Source: Flammeovirgaceae bacterium UBA1842 (GTDB taxonomy: Bacteria; Bacteroidota; Bacteroidia; Cytophagales; Cyclobacteriaceae). Taken from it: DNA of 47,275 nt. Below are positions 24,328 through 34,102 of the stretch, one piece after another. Both the position numbers and the translations under genes were made by a program. A model generated the notes under the pieces. That model saw nothing but the letters and a program-made list of their open reading frames with translations, was not told where the DNA came from and made no database searches. Numbering within the stretch: position 1 is the stretch's first letter; the number at the start of each line of letters is the position of its first letter. The DNA is taken from NCBI GenBank assembly GCA_002338655.1, contig DDIU01000009.1, positions 1 through 47,275 on the forward strand, read 5' to 3'.

Positions 24328-25206
24328 AATGCCCTTACGGAATGAATCAGATAAAGCCATCGGTATCTCAGCTTCAGCTTCAATGACCAGTGCTCTGGCC
24401 TCCTGTACCCTGGCTGACATCTCTTGCTCTAAAGCCACGGCCATTGCCCGTCTTTCTTCAGCTTTAGCCTTGGCTACGTGCAAGTCGGCACTCGCCTGAT
24501 CAATTTGTAATCCTGCACCAATGTTTTGTCCAATGTCTATATCCGCAATATCGATGGATAGTATTTCGAAAGCGGTACCAGCATCAAGGCCATTTGCCAA
24601 TACTTCTTTGGATATGCCCTCGGGGTTTTCGAGTACCTCTAAGTAACTCTTGGCATTACCTATGTTAGAAATTATGCCCTGGCCTACCCTTGCTTTTATG
24701 GTCTCTTCACCTGCTCCACCCACCAGGCGCATCAGGTTTGTTCTTACCGTTACCCTAGCCACAGCTATTAGTTGTATTCCATCTAATGATACCCCTGTAA
24801 TCGCTGGAACGATAACCACATAGGGTGTAACGGAAACCTGCACGGCTTGCAATACATCGCGACCCGCTAAATCAATAGCTGTAGCCTGTTTAAAACTTAA
24901 ATCTAAATTTGCCTTATCGGCTACAATCAATGCTTTAATTACTGATTTTAGATTGCCATGGGCCAAGAAGTGGGTCTCCAACTGACTAACAGTAATGTCT
25001 TTCAACCCTGCTTTAGTGGCTATAATCATTGAGTTAACGATAAGTCCTGGGGGCACCTTCCTAAAGCGCATAAACACGAGGTCAATTAGTCCAATGCGTA
25101 CGCCTGAAAATAATGCTGTGATCCATAAATTGAGAGGGAATATGTATAGGAATAGCCATATACCTACAATACTTACACCAATTATAATGAGGATTGATAC
25201 ATCCAT
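24298..25206 (-). CDS. floA: Flotillin-like protein FloA
   Basis: Protein of 302 residues with an N-terminal membrane hairpin (about 4-36), a SPFH/PHB domain and a helical tail rich in Ala and Glu (AKAKAEERRAMAVALEQEM). FloA organises functional membrane microdomains. The usual C-terminal MDYYxMxNIQADT segment is missing; the chain ends SDSFRKGILFGKRKAAG, about 25 residues short of B. subtilis FloA. The gene runs into the convergent LtaS-like gene. Confidence 0.93.
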   Translation of the reverse strand: MDVSILIIIGVSIVGIWLFLYIFPLNLWITALFSGVRIGLIDLVFMRFRKVPPGLIVNSMIIATKAGLKDITVSQLETHFLAHGNLKSVIKALIVADKANLDLSFKQATAIDLAGRDVLQAVQVSVTPYVVIVPAITGVSLDGIQLIAVARVTVRTNLMRLVGGAGEETIKARVGQGIISNIGNAKSYLEVLENPEGISKEVLANGLDAGTAFEILSIDIADIDIGQNIGAGLQIDQASADLHVAKAKAEERRAMAVALEQEMSARVQEARALVIEAEAEIPMALSDSFRKGILFGKRKAAG

Positions 25207-25334
25207 AATAAAAAAAGAAATGATTTAAGCTAATTCTCCACCAATGTACCGGAAGTTTATAGATTTTTTACAATTTGAACCCGAAATAAATGGTTGTATA
25301 TTCAAAGTAGATTGACAATTATTGAAGCATTATT

Positions 25335-25748
25335 ATGAATACCGCAGGATACTCAAAGACCCCACTTTCGAAAAAATTAGGTTTCAAGGAAGGCTTTGTA
25401 GTTAGGTTGATCAACCCACCCCCCTATTATAATGACCTGTTTGAATATCTGCCAAACGACATTGTTTATCAAGAAGAGACCCATGAATTGAATGACCTAA
25501 TCCATTATTTTGAAACGGATGCTAAATTAATGACCCAAACCTTAGGGCAACTTAAAAACGAAATCAAGCAAAATGGTATGATCTGGGTAAGTTGGCCAAA
25601 GAAAGCCTCTAAAGTACCTACTGATATTATTGAAGATACCATAAGGAATCACGCCCTCAAAATTGGTTTAGTGGATATCAAAGTGTGTGCTGTGGATGAG
25701 GTATGGTCAGGATTGAAATTGGTGATACCGGTAAAAAACAGAAAGTAG
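25335..25748 (+). CDS. DUF3052 family protein
   Basis: Protein of 137 residues without signal or membrane segment. The start AGYSKTPLSKKLGFKEGF and the segment GMIWVSWPKKAS are the hallmarks of DUF3052, a small family of unknown function. The protein is near the usual family length. It is divergent from floA and separate from the following YceI gene. Confidence 0.88.
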   Translation: MNTAGYSKTPLSKKLGFKEGFVVRLINPPPYYNDLFEYLPNDIVYQEETHELNDLIHYFETDAKLMTQTLGQLKNEIKQNGMIWVSWPKKASKVPTDIIEDTIRNHALKIGLVDIKVCAVDEVWSGLKLVIPVKNRK

Positions 25749-25871
25749 ATAGGGTACGGTTCTGCAATAAAATACAACTATCTGGGCATTAGCATTCTAC
25801 AAGTTGTTCTAGGAATTGTCAGATATTTTTATTAATTTTTTATTGAAGTTTCAACTCAATCAATTAGTCCT

Positions 25872-26453
25872 ATGAGAAAATTATTGATTACCCTTTCCGC
25901 CTGTTTTTTCTTAAGTTATACTTTTGCTCAAAATACCTGGGTAATTGATCCGGTGCATTCACGAATTGAGTTTGAGGTATCACACCTTACTGTTTCATCC
26001 GTAACCGGTTTTTTTACTGCATTCGGAGGCACTTTAACTACTTTAAAGAAAAATGAATTTGAGAACTCCAAAATCAATGTCACTATAGAAGTGGCCAGTA
26101 TTACTACCAATAACCTGGAGCGTGACAAGCACTTGAAAGAAGATGATTTTTTCAATGCAGATAAATTTCCAGAAATAAATTTCCGTAGTAAAGAATTCAA
26201 GAAAAATACCGATGGTTCCTATACATTAATTGGCGATCTCACCATACGGGACGTCACCAAATCAATTAATATGGATGTTACCTTTGGTGGAATAGTATCT
26301 ATCGACAATATGAAACGTGCGGGATTTACGGCTAAAGGCTCGATAAATAGATTTGATTACAAACTCAAATGGGATGACTCCTTAGATAGCGGAGGCCTCA
26401 TAGTTGGGGAAAAAGTTGATATTATTATTAGGGTTGAATTAGTGAAGCAATAA
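25872..26453 (+). CDS. YceI family protein (first copy)
   Basis: Secreted lipocalin-like protein of 193 residues with a signal peptide cleaved near TFAQ. The mature protein begins WVIDPVHSRIEFEVSHL and includes RDKHLKEDDFFNADKFPEI, the two conserved YceI signatures. Members bind polyprenoid or other amphiphilic ligands in the periplasm. It resembles the second YceI at 34.5 kb in length and motifs, so the pair are probably paralogues. It ends 13 nt before a convergent response-regulator gene. Confidence 0.94.
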   Translation: MRKLLITLSACFFLSYTFAQNTWVIDPVHSRIEFEVSHLTVSSVTGFFTAFGGTLTTLKKNEFENSKINVTIEVASITTNNLERDKHLKEDDFFNADKFPEINFRSKEFKKNTDGSYTLIGDLTIRDVTKSINMDVTFGGIVSIDNMKRAGFTAKGSINRFDYKLKWDDSLDSGGLIVGEKVDIIIRVELVKQ

Positions 26454-26466
26454 TCCGCCTATTTGA

Positions 26467-26865
26467 TTAGAGCAAAAGTTGAACCTCCGCTAGTTTATCG
26501 TCTGTGAGGGGTTTCGAAATATAAGTAAGTACATCTGGATTTGCCGCCACCTTCTCCTTATCTTTAAAATTATCAGAACTGGTAAGTACCACTATTTTAA
26601 TTCTGGACTTTACACAGTCATCCAGTAACGAAAATTCATACAAAAATTTAAACCCATCAACAACAGGCATATTAAGATCAAGGAATATAACATCTGGTAC
26701 ACTTTCAGATGTTAATGATCTTAACTTGTCAATGGCTATTTGAGCAGCCATAACGCTTGTCACCTCACTCGCAAAATTATTAAATTCCAGTACCTTTTGA
26801 TTAATGAATAAATCGATTTCATTATCATCAATCAACATTACTTTTCTTCTATCTTCTATGCTCAT
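26467..26865 (-). CDS. Single-domain response regulator
   Basis: CheY-like receiver of 132 residues with no output domain. The acidic pair is Asp13-Asp14, the phosphoacceptor Asp63 lies in FLDLNMP, the Thr/Ser switch in VVLTSSD and the Lys in YISKPLTD. It is transcribed alone. The nearest orphan histidine kinase is the TPR kinase at 17.7-19.6 kb; a functional link is only a guess. Confidence 0.93.
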   Translation of the reverse strand: MSIEDRRKVMLIDDNEIDLFINQKVLEFNNFASEVTSVMAAQIAIDKLRSLTSESVPDVIFLDLNMPVVDGFKFLYEFSLLDDCVKSRIKIVVLTSSDNFKDKEKVAANPDVLTYISKPLTDDKLAEVQLLL

Positions 26866-27134
26866 TGAGCCACCCCTTATAAAAATAATAATAACTTATT
26901 CGGGCGATTATAGCATTTCAATCCTCATCAAACAACATCACAAACGATAAAATTTCATTTTATTGAAAATGTACAATTTATTGAGATTTATCCCCCAAAA
27001 AAAATTTTAATGTGGAAACCCCGTGGAACAAACCTATTGTAAACGAATACAACCAAAATAATGTATGATTATGTTTTATTCGCAGAAAAAATATATTAAA
27101 ATTGAACATATTTGTTATACTAATTTTAAAAATT

Positions 27135-28028
27135 ATGAACTACAGAAGACTGGGACATTTATCCTTTGTAATATTATTGTTTGTGGGGCTAAGCTCTTGT
27201 GAATCGAACAAGAAAGACGAGCAAGAGAAAAATGCCGAAGAATTCGATCAAGCCGGAGCAGAATTAAAAGACCAAATTCAAGAAGTAGTTTATGAAATTC
27301 CTTCACCCTCTGAAATCCCATTTTTACTGGAAGCAACTGGCGCAGAATACAATTCATCTTTAATACATGATATTAATCAAGCTAATAAATACACCTCTAT
27401 TAATGACAAGTCTGCATTGAATCTTGGTATTTACGCTACGGATATCGGGTACTTGGTGTCTTATGACAAAGTGCAAGAGTCACTTACCTACATGGGTACC
27501 GCCAAAAAGTTGGCCGATAATTTAGGTATTACAGGTTCATTTGACGTAAGTCTGGTGAAGAGGTTTGAAGAAAATTTATCCAGAAAAGACTCCTTGTCAT
27601 ACTTGCTAAATGAAACCATCCAAAACACCGAAAACTATCTTCGTGATGATAATAGAAACAAACTAGCTGCACTAATTGTATCGGGAAGTTTTATTGAAGG
27701 TTTATATATTTCAACACAGCTAATAGCAAGTTACCCTAAAGATATACTACCTGAAGATAGCAGGAATTTAGTACTGACTCCTTTAATCCGTGTGGTATTA
27801 GAACAGCAAAAAGCATGTTTAGATCTTACTAAAATGTTGGAAAATGTAGAATCTTCAAATCCTATAGATGAGCTTTTGGCCAATATGAACTTACTGAACA
27901 AAAGCTATGCAGCTTTGAACATTGAAGAACAGATCAAAAACAACCGTGCTGATCTTGTCCTTACTGATAAAACCTTAACAGACATTACAACAAGAGTTGC
28001 TGACATGAGAGCTTCTATCATAAAGTAA
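27135..28028 (+). CDS. Lipoprotein of unknown function
   Basis: About 297 residues from the ATG at 27135, which gives an SPII signal with lipobox LSSC. The mature chain is acidic and almost entirely helical, with no motif I can assign. Phrases such as LNLGIYATDIGYLVSYDKVQ recur in Bacteroidota periplasmic lipoproteins. A strong terminator follows, separating it from the ABC-transporter gene downstream. Confidence 0.8.
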   Translation: MNYRRLGHLSFVILLFVGLSSCESNKKDEQEKNAEEFDQAGAELKDQIQEVVYEIPSPSEIPFLLEATGAEYNSSLIHDINQANKYTSINDKSALNLGIYATDIGYLVSYDKVQESLTYMGTAKKLADNLGITGSFDVSLVKRFEENLSRKDSLSYLLNETIQNTENYLRDDNRNKLAALIVSGSFIEGLYISTQLIASYPKDILPEDSRNLVLTPLIRVVLEQQKACLDLTKMLENVESSNPIDELLANMNLLNKSYAALNIEEQIKNNRADLVLTDKTLTDITTRVADMRASIIK

Positions 28029-28048
28029 TTTTTAATAGTAACCATCCG

Positions 28049-28083
28049 AAAAGGGATTGAAAATATTTTCAATCCCTTTTTTT
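28049..28083 (+). terminator. Strong Rho-independent terminator
   Basis: A perfect palindrome with arms of AAAAGGGATTGAAAA and its complement is followed by a T-run, 20 nt after the lipoprotein stop codon. It can work on both strands. Confidence 0.88.
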
Positions 28084-28127
28084 ATTATTTCATTCCATTA
28101 TATTAGTATTTCTAACCACCGCACCCA

Positions 28128-31100
28128 ATGAGTGAACCCCTGTTAAAAGCAATAATTCAACTCTTTGCCATTGTTGCTAAAGAAGATGAGGTCACCAAAC
28201 AGGAGAGAGAGCAAATTGAGGCCTTTCTGATCGAGCATTTAAATAAAAATGCTGTCAGTCGTTATCTTCAACAATTTGATGAATATAGCCGCTCCATTAA
28301 GATTGGATCAGAGGTTGACATCCAAGAAGAACACAATCGTGTACTGTCAATATGCCATCAGATCAATACAGAGCTAACCCAAAAGCAAAAAGTCGTTATC
28401 GTACTTGAGTTAATGGGTATTATCCTGGCTGATGGTCATATATCTCAGCGTGAAGATGAACTTGTCAAAACTATTGCAGGGGCTTTTAATGTATCCACCG
28501 GAGAACTGGAAGCAGTAAAGAAATTCGTAATAGGAAAAACGACTGATGAACTACAATTGGAAAGAGTACTGATTATTGACGATAACGAGTATGAAAATCC
28601 CACTTTCAATCATCTGAGAAGAAATGGCCTAAAAGGGTTTATGGCCTTATTACATTTAGATGTAGCTGACACTTACTTTATCAAATACCAAGGAACATCT
28701 GATATCTTTCTCAACGGAGTGCCACTAAAGTCCGGTAAAAAGGTTGTATTGGCTATTGGGTCAACCATCAGGGCTGACAAAGTTCATCCAATTTATTATG
28801 GTGACGTTATCAGTCAGTTTATGAAATCTGGCAATGAGAAAGTAATTTCATTTGAAGCCAATAATATTTCCTTTCAATTTAAAGGCGGCAAGCTTGGGCT
28901 TCGCGACATCAATATTCATGAAGAATCAGGTAGGTTAATTGGGCTTATGGGTGCCAGTGGAGCGGGAAAATCGACTTTACTTAATGTACTCAACAGCACC
29001 GAAACCCCATCTCAAGGCCAGGTACTTATCAATGGAATTGACATTCACCAACAGAAGGATAAAATCAAAGGGGTAATCGGTTTTGTCCCACAAGATGACT
29101 TGCTAATTGAAGAACTTACAGTTTATCAAAATCTATATTATGCGGCTAAACTTTGCTTTGACAAGTTAGGTGAAAATGAGGTTGATAAACTCGTACTCAC
29201 CACACTTGATAACCTGGGATTAACAGAAACAAGGCATTTAAAAGTAGGGTCACCCTTGGATAAAACAATTAGCGGTGGGCAACGAAAAAGATTAAATATA
29301 GGACTGGAACTACTGCGCGAACCTGCCGTACTATTTGTAGACGAGCCTACCTCCGGTTTATCTTCCAGAGATTCGGAAAATATCATGGACTTGCTCAAGG
29401 AACTTACCTTAAAAGGCAAATTGATATTTGTGGTTATCCATCAACCCTCTTCTGATATTTTTAAGATGTTCGACAAATTGGTCATCCTCGATACCGGAGG
29501 ATATCAAATCTATTATGGTAATCCCGTTGAAGCGGTAGTCTATTTTAAAGATACCATTAACTTGATTAACAGCGATCAGGGTGAGTGTCATGAGTGTGGT
29601 AATGTAAACCCTGAACAGATATTCAATATTATAGAAACCCGGGTTATCAATGAATATGGCAACTTCACAAATGAGCGCAAAATATCTCCTGAACAATGGA
29701 ATCAGCTCTATAAAGATCAACATTCGATTGCTGAAGTAGAAACAGTTACGGAACCGCCAGAATCAACCCTGAACATCCCCAACAAGCTTAAGCAGCTAAC
29801 CTTATTTGTAAAGCGCGATTTTCTCTCAAAGCTTAGCAACAAACAATATCTCATCATCAATTTGCTGGAAGCTCCCGTTTTGGCATTTGTACTGGCATAT
29901 ATTGTGAGATATCATAATACGGACAATACATTGAATATTGGGTATCTTTTTAGTCAGAATCTCAATGTGCCTGCATATTTGTTTATGAGTGTCATTGTTG
30001 CCCTTTTCATGGGCTTAACTGTAAGTGCTGAAGAGATTATCCGTGATCTGAAAATCCTTAAAAGAGAAGCCTTTTTGAATTTAAGTAGGAGTAGTTATTT
30101 ACTTTCAAAAGTATTCATTCTTTTCTCGCTGTCGGCCATACAAACATTCACGTTTGTATTGGTTGGTAATACCATTTTGGAGATTCACGGCATGTTGTTT
30201 ATTCATTGGATGATCCTTTTTTCGACCTCATGTATGGCTAACATGATGGGGCTAAACATATCTTCAGCTTTCAATTCCGCAGTCACCATTTATATACTCA
30301 TTCCTATTCTACTTATACCACAGTTGGTTTTAAGTGGTGTAGTAGTCAAGTTCGATAAGCTTAACCCAGATTTGAGTAGTGCTGGTAAGGTACCGTTGGT
30401 AGGGGATCTTATGGTTTCACGATGGGCATTTGAAGCCGCTATGGTAGCCCAGTTTCGGGACAACGACTATGAACGACAATTTTATCCTTATGAAAAAGTG
30501 TTGGCCGAAAGCGATTATAAAAAGATATACTACATCCCCAGCCTAGAATCAAAATTGGAATATAGTCTTAACAATTACCGTGATAAGGACGACAGTGAAA
30601 TCCGCCAAAAACTTGATGCAAGCCTTACTCTTTTGAGAAATGAAATTGGTCATGAACTTTCTACCATTGGTGAAAAGTTTGATTTTATGGATAAACTAAA
30701 TGTGAATGATTTCGATTCCACGGCCTATCAAAAGACATATGAATTTCTACAGACTTTAAGGAAATTCTATACCATCAGATATAACAAAGCAGATCAAGCT
30801 CAGGAGAATATGATCAGGGAAATGACCAATACACCCGAAAAAAGGTCAAATTTTGAGAGTTGGAAAGATCGGTATAGAAATGAGACTATTGTAGAAATTG
30901 TAAAAAACCAAAATGAAACCCAAAGGATCATTGAACAGGATAATAGGCTCATCCAAAAAATATTCCCAATTTACAAGGATCCTAACCCTGATAATTTATT
31001 TGACTACAGAGCACAATTCTATGTGCCCAGCAAGCAATTTTTAGGTATAACCCTTGATACCTTACACTTTAATCTTTCGGTAATTTGGCTCATGTCCATT

Positions 31101-31184
31101 ATCCTTGGCATTACCCTTTACTTTGATGTACTGAGAAGGTTAATATCAAAAATTGAGAATACCATGAGACGGCTTAAAAATTAA
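28128..31184 (+). CDS. ABCG-type transporter with TerB-like and FHA-like N-terminal domains
   Basis: Large single-chain half-transporter of 1018 residues. Residues about 1-140 look TerB-like (ELMGIILADGHISQREDEL). A small beta domain (about 145-235) resembles a degenerate FHA fold. The ABC ATPase has Walker A GASGAGKST (275-283), Q-loop GFVPQDD, signature SGGQRKRLNIG near 382 and Walker B VLFVDEPTSG near 403. An ABC2-type membrane domain starts near 570. Before the final helix near 985-1010 an insert of about 200 residues, rich in coiled coil, probably lies outside the membrane. Substrate unknown. Confidence 0.85.
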   Translation: MSEPLLKAIIQLFAIVAKEDEVTKQEREQIEAFLIEHLNKNAVSRYLQQFDEYSRSIKIGSEVDIQEEHNRVLSICHQINTELTQKQKVVIVLELMGIILADGHISQREDELVKTIAGAFNVSTGELEAVKKFVIGKTTDELQLERVLIIDDNEYENPTFNHLRRNGLKGFMALLHLDVADTYFIKYQGTSDIFLNGVPLKSGKKVVLAIGSTIRADKVHPIYYGDVISQFMKSGNEKVISFEANNISFQFKGGKLGLRDINIHEESGRLIGLMGASGAGKSTLLNVLNSTETPSQGQVLINGIDIHQQKDKIKGVIGFVPQDDLLIEELTVYQNLYYAAKLCFDKLGENEVDKLVLTTLDNLGLTETRHLKVGSPLDKTISGGQRKRLNIGLELLREPAVLFVDEPTSGLSSRDSENIMDLLKELTLKGKLIFVVIHQPSSDIFKMFDKLVILDTGGYQIYYGNPVEAVVYFKDTINLINSDQGECHECGNVNPEQIFNIIETRVINEYGNFTNERKISPEQWNQLYKDQHSIAEVETVTEPPESTLNIPNKLKQLTLFVKRDFLSKLSNKQYLIINLLEAPVLAFVLAYIVRYHNTDNTLNIGYLFSQNLNVPAYLFMSVIVALFMGLTVSAEEIIRDLKILKREAFLNLSRSSYLLSKVFILFSLSAIQTFTFVLVGNTILEIHGMLFIHWMILFSTSCMANMMGLNISSAFNSAVTIYILIPILLIPQLVLSGVVVKFDKLNPDLSSAGKVPLVGDLMVSRWAFEAAMVAQFRDNDYERQFYPYEKVLAESDYKKIYYIPSLESKLEYSLNNYRDKDDSEIRQKLDASLTLLRNEIGHELSTIGEKFDFMDKLNVNDFDSTAYQKTYEFLQTLRKFYTIRYNKADQAQENMIREMTNTPEKRSNFESWKDRYRNETIVEIVKNQNETQRIIEQDNRLIQKIFPIYKDPNPDNLFDYRAQFYVPSKQFLGITLDTLHFNLSVIWLMSIILGITLYFDVLRRLISKIENTMRRLKN

Positions 31185-31217
31185 AGCCCATAAAATACAG
31201 TTAACCTTATTATGGCC

Positions 31218-32915
31218 TTAACTTAACCCCGTAATTTTTGCATCATTATCAATATTCATCCCCTCGGCTGATGGCGTACTTGGCAATCCGGGCATTCTTA
31301 ACATATTACCAGTAATAGGGATAGTAAATCCAGCACCCGCAGCTATTTCAATTTCCCTTACTGTAAGGGTAAAGCCGGTTGTAGTACCCAATGATTTTGG
31401 GTCATCACTAAAGGAATATTGAGTCTTTGCTATACAGACAGGTTTATCGTTGAGTCCTATACGCTCTATCTTTTTCAGATTTTGTCTTGCTTTGGGTAAA
31501 AACTCAACGTCCTTGGCCCCATATATTTTACGGGCGATTATTTCGATTTTTTCTTTGACGGATAGGTTCCAATCATAAACAGGTTGGTATGGTTTTTTGC
31601 AGTTATCCACAGCTTCCACTACCTCAGAAGCAAGGTCAACACAACCATCACCGCCAAACTCCCACCCCTCGCAAAGGGCCACCTTCACGTTGAGTTCCTT
31701 GCATCTTTCCTTTATTAAATCCAGCTCTTCATCCGAATCAGTTACAAATTTATTGATACACACTACAGCTGGGAGCCCGAAGATTTTAATATTGGCAAGG
31801 TGCTTTTCCATATTGGCCAAACCTTTTACCAACGCTACAGTATTGGGTTGCTTTAAGTCACTCAATGCCTGGCCCCCATGATACTTTAACGCCCTTACTG
31901 TCACTACAAGCACTATGGCTTTCGGGCTTATCCCTGAATAACCACATTTGATGTCCAGAAATTTTTCAGCTCCCAGATCAGCCCCAAAACCGGCTTCTGT
32001 CACTACATAGTCTGATATGGACATGCCCATCTTAGTAGCTATAGCTGAATTGGTGCCTTGAGCAATATTGGCAAATGGCCCTCCATGAATAATTGCAGGG
32101 TTTCCTTCCAGTGTCTGTACCAAATTTGGCTTTATTGCATCTTTTAGCAAGGCCGCCATGGCTCCCTCAGCCTTAAGGTCTCGGGCAAATATTGCTTTTC
32201 CTTCATAGGTATCACCAATATAGATATTACCCATCATGGTTTTTAGACTATCGATATCTTTAGCCAGACATAAAATGGCCATTATCTCAGAAGCTGCCGT
32301 AATATTGAATCCTGTCTGGCGTATCATCCCTCCCGGCTTTCCTCCCATTCCTGTCACGATCTCCCGTAATGACCTATCGTTCATGTCCATCACACGCTTC
32401 CATTCCACCGTCCTTGGATCAATTCCTAAATTATTAACGGTGGTTTGTATGTTGTTGTCAATAAGTGCGGCCAAAAGGTTATTGGCCTTTTCTATAGCGG
32501 CAAAATCACCAGTAAAATGAAGGTTAATGTCTTCCATAGGAACTACCTGACTATATCCTCCTCCGGCAGCTCCACCTTTCATACCAAAAACAGGCCCTAA
32601 TGATGGCTCACGAAGTACAACGCAGGCTTTCTTGCCAATTTTATTAAGCCCCTCAGCCAAACCGATGGAGGTAGTTGTTTTCCCCTCACCTGCTGGTGTG
32701 GGTGTCATAGCGGTAACCAGTACCAAATTACTCTTGGCTACTTTTTGATCATCAATAAATTTCAATGGCAATTTGGCTTTGTATTTGCCATACATTTCAA
32801 TATCATCTTCAGGGATTCCTACATTTCCTGCTATATCTTTGATGTGACGAAGTGTTGCAGATTGGGCAATTTCCAAATCAGATTTATACTGGCTTTTGGT
32901 AGATGGATTACTCAT
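31218..32915 (-). CDS. fhs: Formate--tetrahydrofolate ligase
   Basis: Enzyme of 565 residues, the normal length, that makes 10-formyl-tetrahydrofolate from formate, ATP and THF. The ATP-binding loop is TPAGEGKTTTSIGL. REPSLGPVFGMKGGAAGGGY and MPGLPSTPSAEGM are family signatures. It supplies one-carbon units for purine synthesis; purB is about 7 kb away but not linked. It is divergent from trmN6. Confidence 0.98.
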   Translation of the reverse strand: MSNPSTKSQYKSDLEIAQSATLRHIKDIAGNVGIPEDDIEMYGKYKAKLPLKFIDDQKVAKSNLVLVTAMTPTPAGEGKTTTSIGLAEGLNKIGKKACVVLREPSLGPVFGMKGGAAGGGYSQVVPMEDINLHFTGDFAAIEKANNLLAALIDNNIQTTVNNLGIDPRTVEWKRVMDMNDRSLREIVTGMGGKPGGMIRQTGFNITAASEIMAILCLAKDIDSLKTMMGNIYIGDTYEGKAIFARDLKAEGAMAALLKDAIKPNLVQTLEGNPAIIHGGPFANIAQGTNSAIATKMGMSISDYVVTEAGFGADLGAEKFLDIKCGYSGISPKAIVLVVTVRALKYHGGQALSDLKQPNTVALVKGLANMEKHLANIKIFGLPAVVCINKFVTDSDEELDLIKERCKELNVKVALCEGWEFGGDGCVDLASEVVEAVDNCKKPYQPVYDWNLSVKEKIEIIARKIYGAKDVEFLPKARQNLKKIERIGLNDKPVCIAKTQYSFSDDPKSLGTTTGFTLTVREIEIAAGAGFTIPITGNMLRMPGLPSTPSAEGMNIDNDAKITGLS

Positions 32916-32968
32916 TTATTTGAATACTTTTAAATCAACAATTAGAGATAGGCTAATTTAAATAATTA

Positions 32969-33676
32969 ATGGAAGAGCCTCGAACATTTCAGTTTAAACA
33001 ATTCAAAATTATACACCAACAAAGTGCCATGAAAGTAGGTACCGATGGTGTGCTTTTAGGGGCCTGGGTAAATTTAAACAATGCAAAAAGGATTTTGGAT
33101 GTTGGTACGGGAAGTGGATTGATTGCACTTATGGCTGCACAGAAAAATGATCGTTCGTTGATTGATGCTATTGATAATGAAAGTGGTGCAGTTAAAGAAG
33201 CTCAATTAAATATTGCTGCTTCTCCCTGGCCAGAACGCATCAATGCACATCATATATCACTGCAACAATTTAATCCGCCTTATCTTTACGATCACATTAT
33301 GAGCAATCCACCTTTTTTTAAGAATGGCTCAGCGAGCCCTTTGGTCAACCGGCATAACGCAAGACATACCAACACACTTAACTATGGTGAACTTTTGTGT
33401 CATTCAGCAAGATTATTACATGCCAATGGTAAATTATCGCTCATAGCCCCAAGTGCAGAGAGTGATCTATTAAAAGACACGGCTTTGAAAAATGGATTGC
33501 ACATCATTAGGAAAGCGACATTTGCTTCTAGGGAAAATAAGAAACCAGTTCGGGTTTTATTATGTTTCTCAAAAGATCAGGAAATTATTGAAGAAGAACA
33601 TATTATTCATTACAATGATGATAATTCCTGGTCAGAGCAATATCGGGAACTAACAAGGAATTTTTACATTAAATAA
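32969..33676 (+). CDS. trmN6: tRNA1(Val) (adenine(37)-N6)-methyltransferase (TrmN6/YfiC family)
   Basis: SAM-dependent methyltransferase of 235 residues. The SAM site is ILDVGTGSGLIALMAAQ and the N6-adenine catalytic tetrapeptide is in MSNPPFFKNG. The N-terminal FKQFKIIHQQSAMKVGTDGVLLGAW segment is the YfiC signature. It modifies A37 of tRNA-Val. A GNAT gene follows after 6 nt, so they are likely co-transcribed. Confidence 0.92.
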   Translation: MEEPRTFQFKQFKIIHQQSAMKVGTDGVLLGAWVNLNNAKRILDVGTGSGLIALMAAQKNDRSLIDAIDNESGAVKEAQLNIAASPWPERINAHHISLQQFNPPYLYDHIMSNPPFFKNGSASPLVNRHNARHTNTLNYGELLCHSARLLHANGKLSLIAPSAESDLLKDTALKNGLHIIRKATFASRENKKPVRVLLCFSKDQEIIEEEHIIHYNDDNSWSEQYRELTRNFYIK

Positions 33677-33682
33677 CCACTT

Positions 33683-33961
33683 ATGGAAATTAAACATACA
33701 AATACAGATAGTAAAGGTCGATTCTATATTGAAGATGAAGAAGGATTGGCGGCTGAAATGACCTATTCAATTGCAGGACAGGACAAAATAATAATTGACC
33801 ATACCGAGGTAGCTGAACGGCTCCGGGGCAAAAAAGTGGGCAATCTATTAGTTGAGGCCGCTGTTTCCTTTGCACGGGAAAAAAACATAAAGATATTGCC
33901 GTTGTGCCCGTTTGCAAAACGGGTTATGGAAAAGAATAATGAATATTCGGATGTTTTATGA
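33683..33961 (+). CDS. GNAT-like N-acetyltransferase (YjdJ type, short)
   Basis: Short GNAT-fold protein of 92 residues. The acetyl-CoA loop is seen in VAERLRGKKVGNLLVEAAVSFA, and the end has LCPFAKRVMEKN as in the GNAT_CG family. These lack the first strands of full GNAT enzymes and their substrates are unknown. It lies 6 nt after trmN6 in one operon. Confidence 0.88.
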   Translation: MEIKHTNTDSKGRFYIEDEEGLAAEMTYSIAGQDKIIIDHTEVAERLRGKKVGNLLVEAAVSFAREKNIKILPLCPFAKRVMEKNNEYSDVL

Positions 33962-33987
33962 TAATATAAACCTTAATTGAGCATTAG

Positions 33988-34015
33988 TTTAAATCGTTTT
34001 CATGCCTTATATTTG
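33988..34015 (+). promoter_or_regulatory. Promoter of the RRM protein gene
   Basis: TTTAAATCG followed by TATATTTG (34008-34015) closely resembles the promoter of the second yceI gene, where the order is GTTTAAACATCG then TATATTTG. The -7 box fits TAnnTTTG. The start codon lies about 88 nt downstream, leaving a long untranslated leader, which is common for RNA-binding-protein genes. Confidence 0.55.
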
Positions 34016-34102
34016 ATTAAGCTTTGATTGCGATAAAGGTGTGTTATAACTAATTATCATTCTGCCTCGCTCCAAGGAATATATAAAATAATCAAATTTA
34101 CA

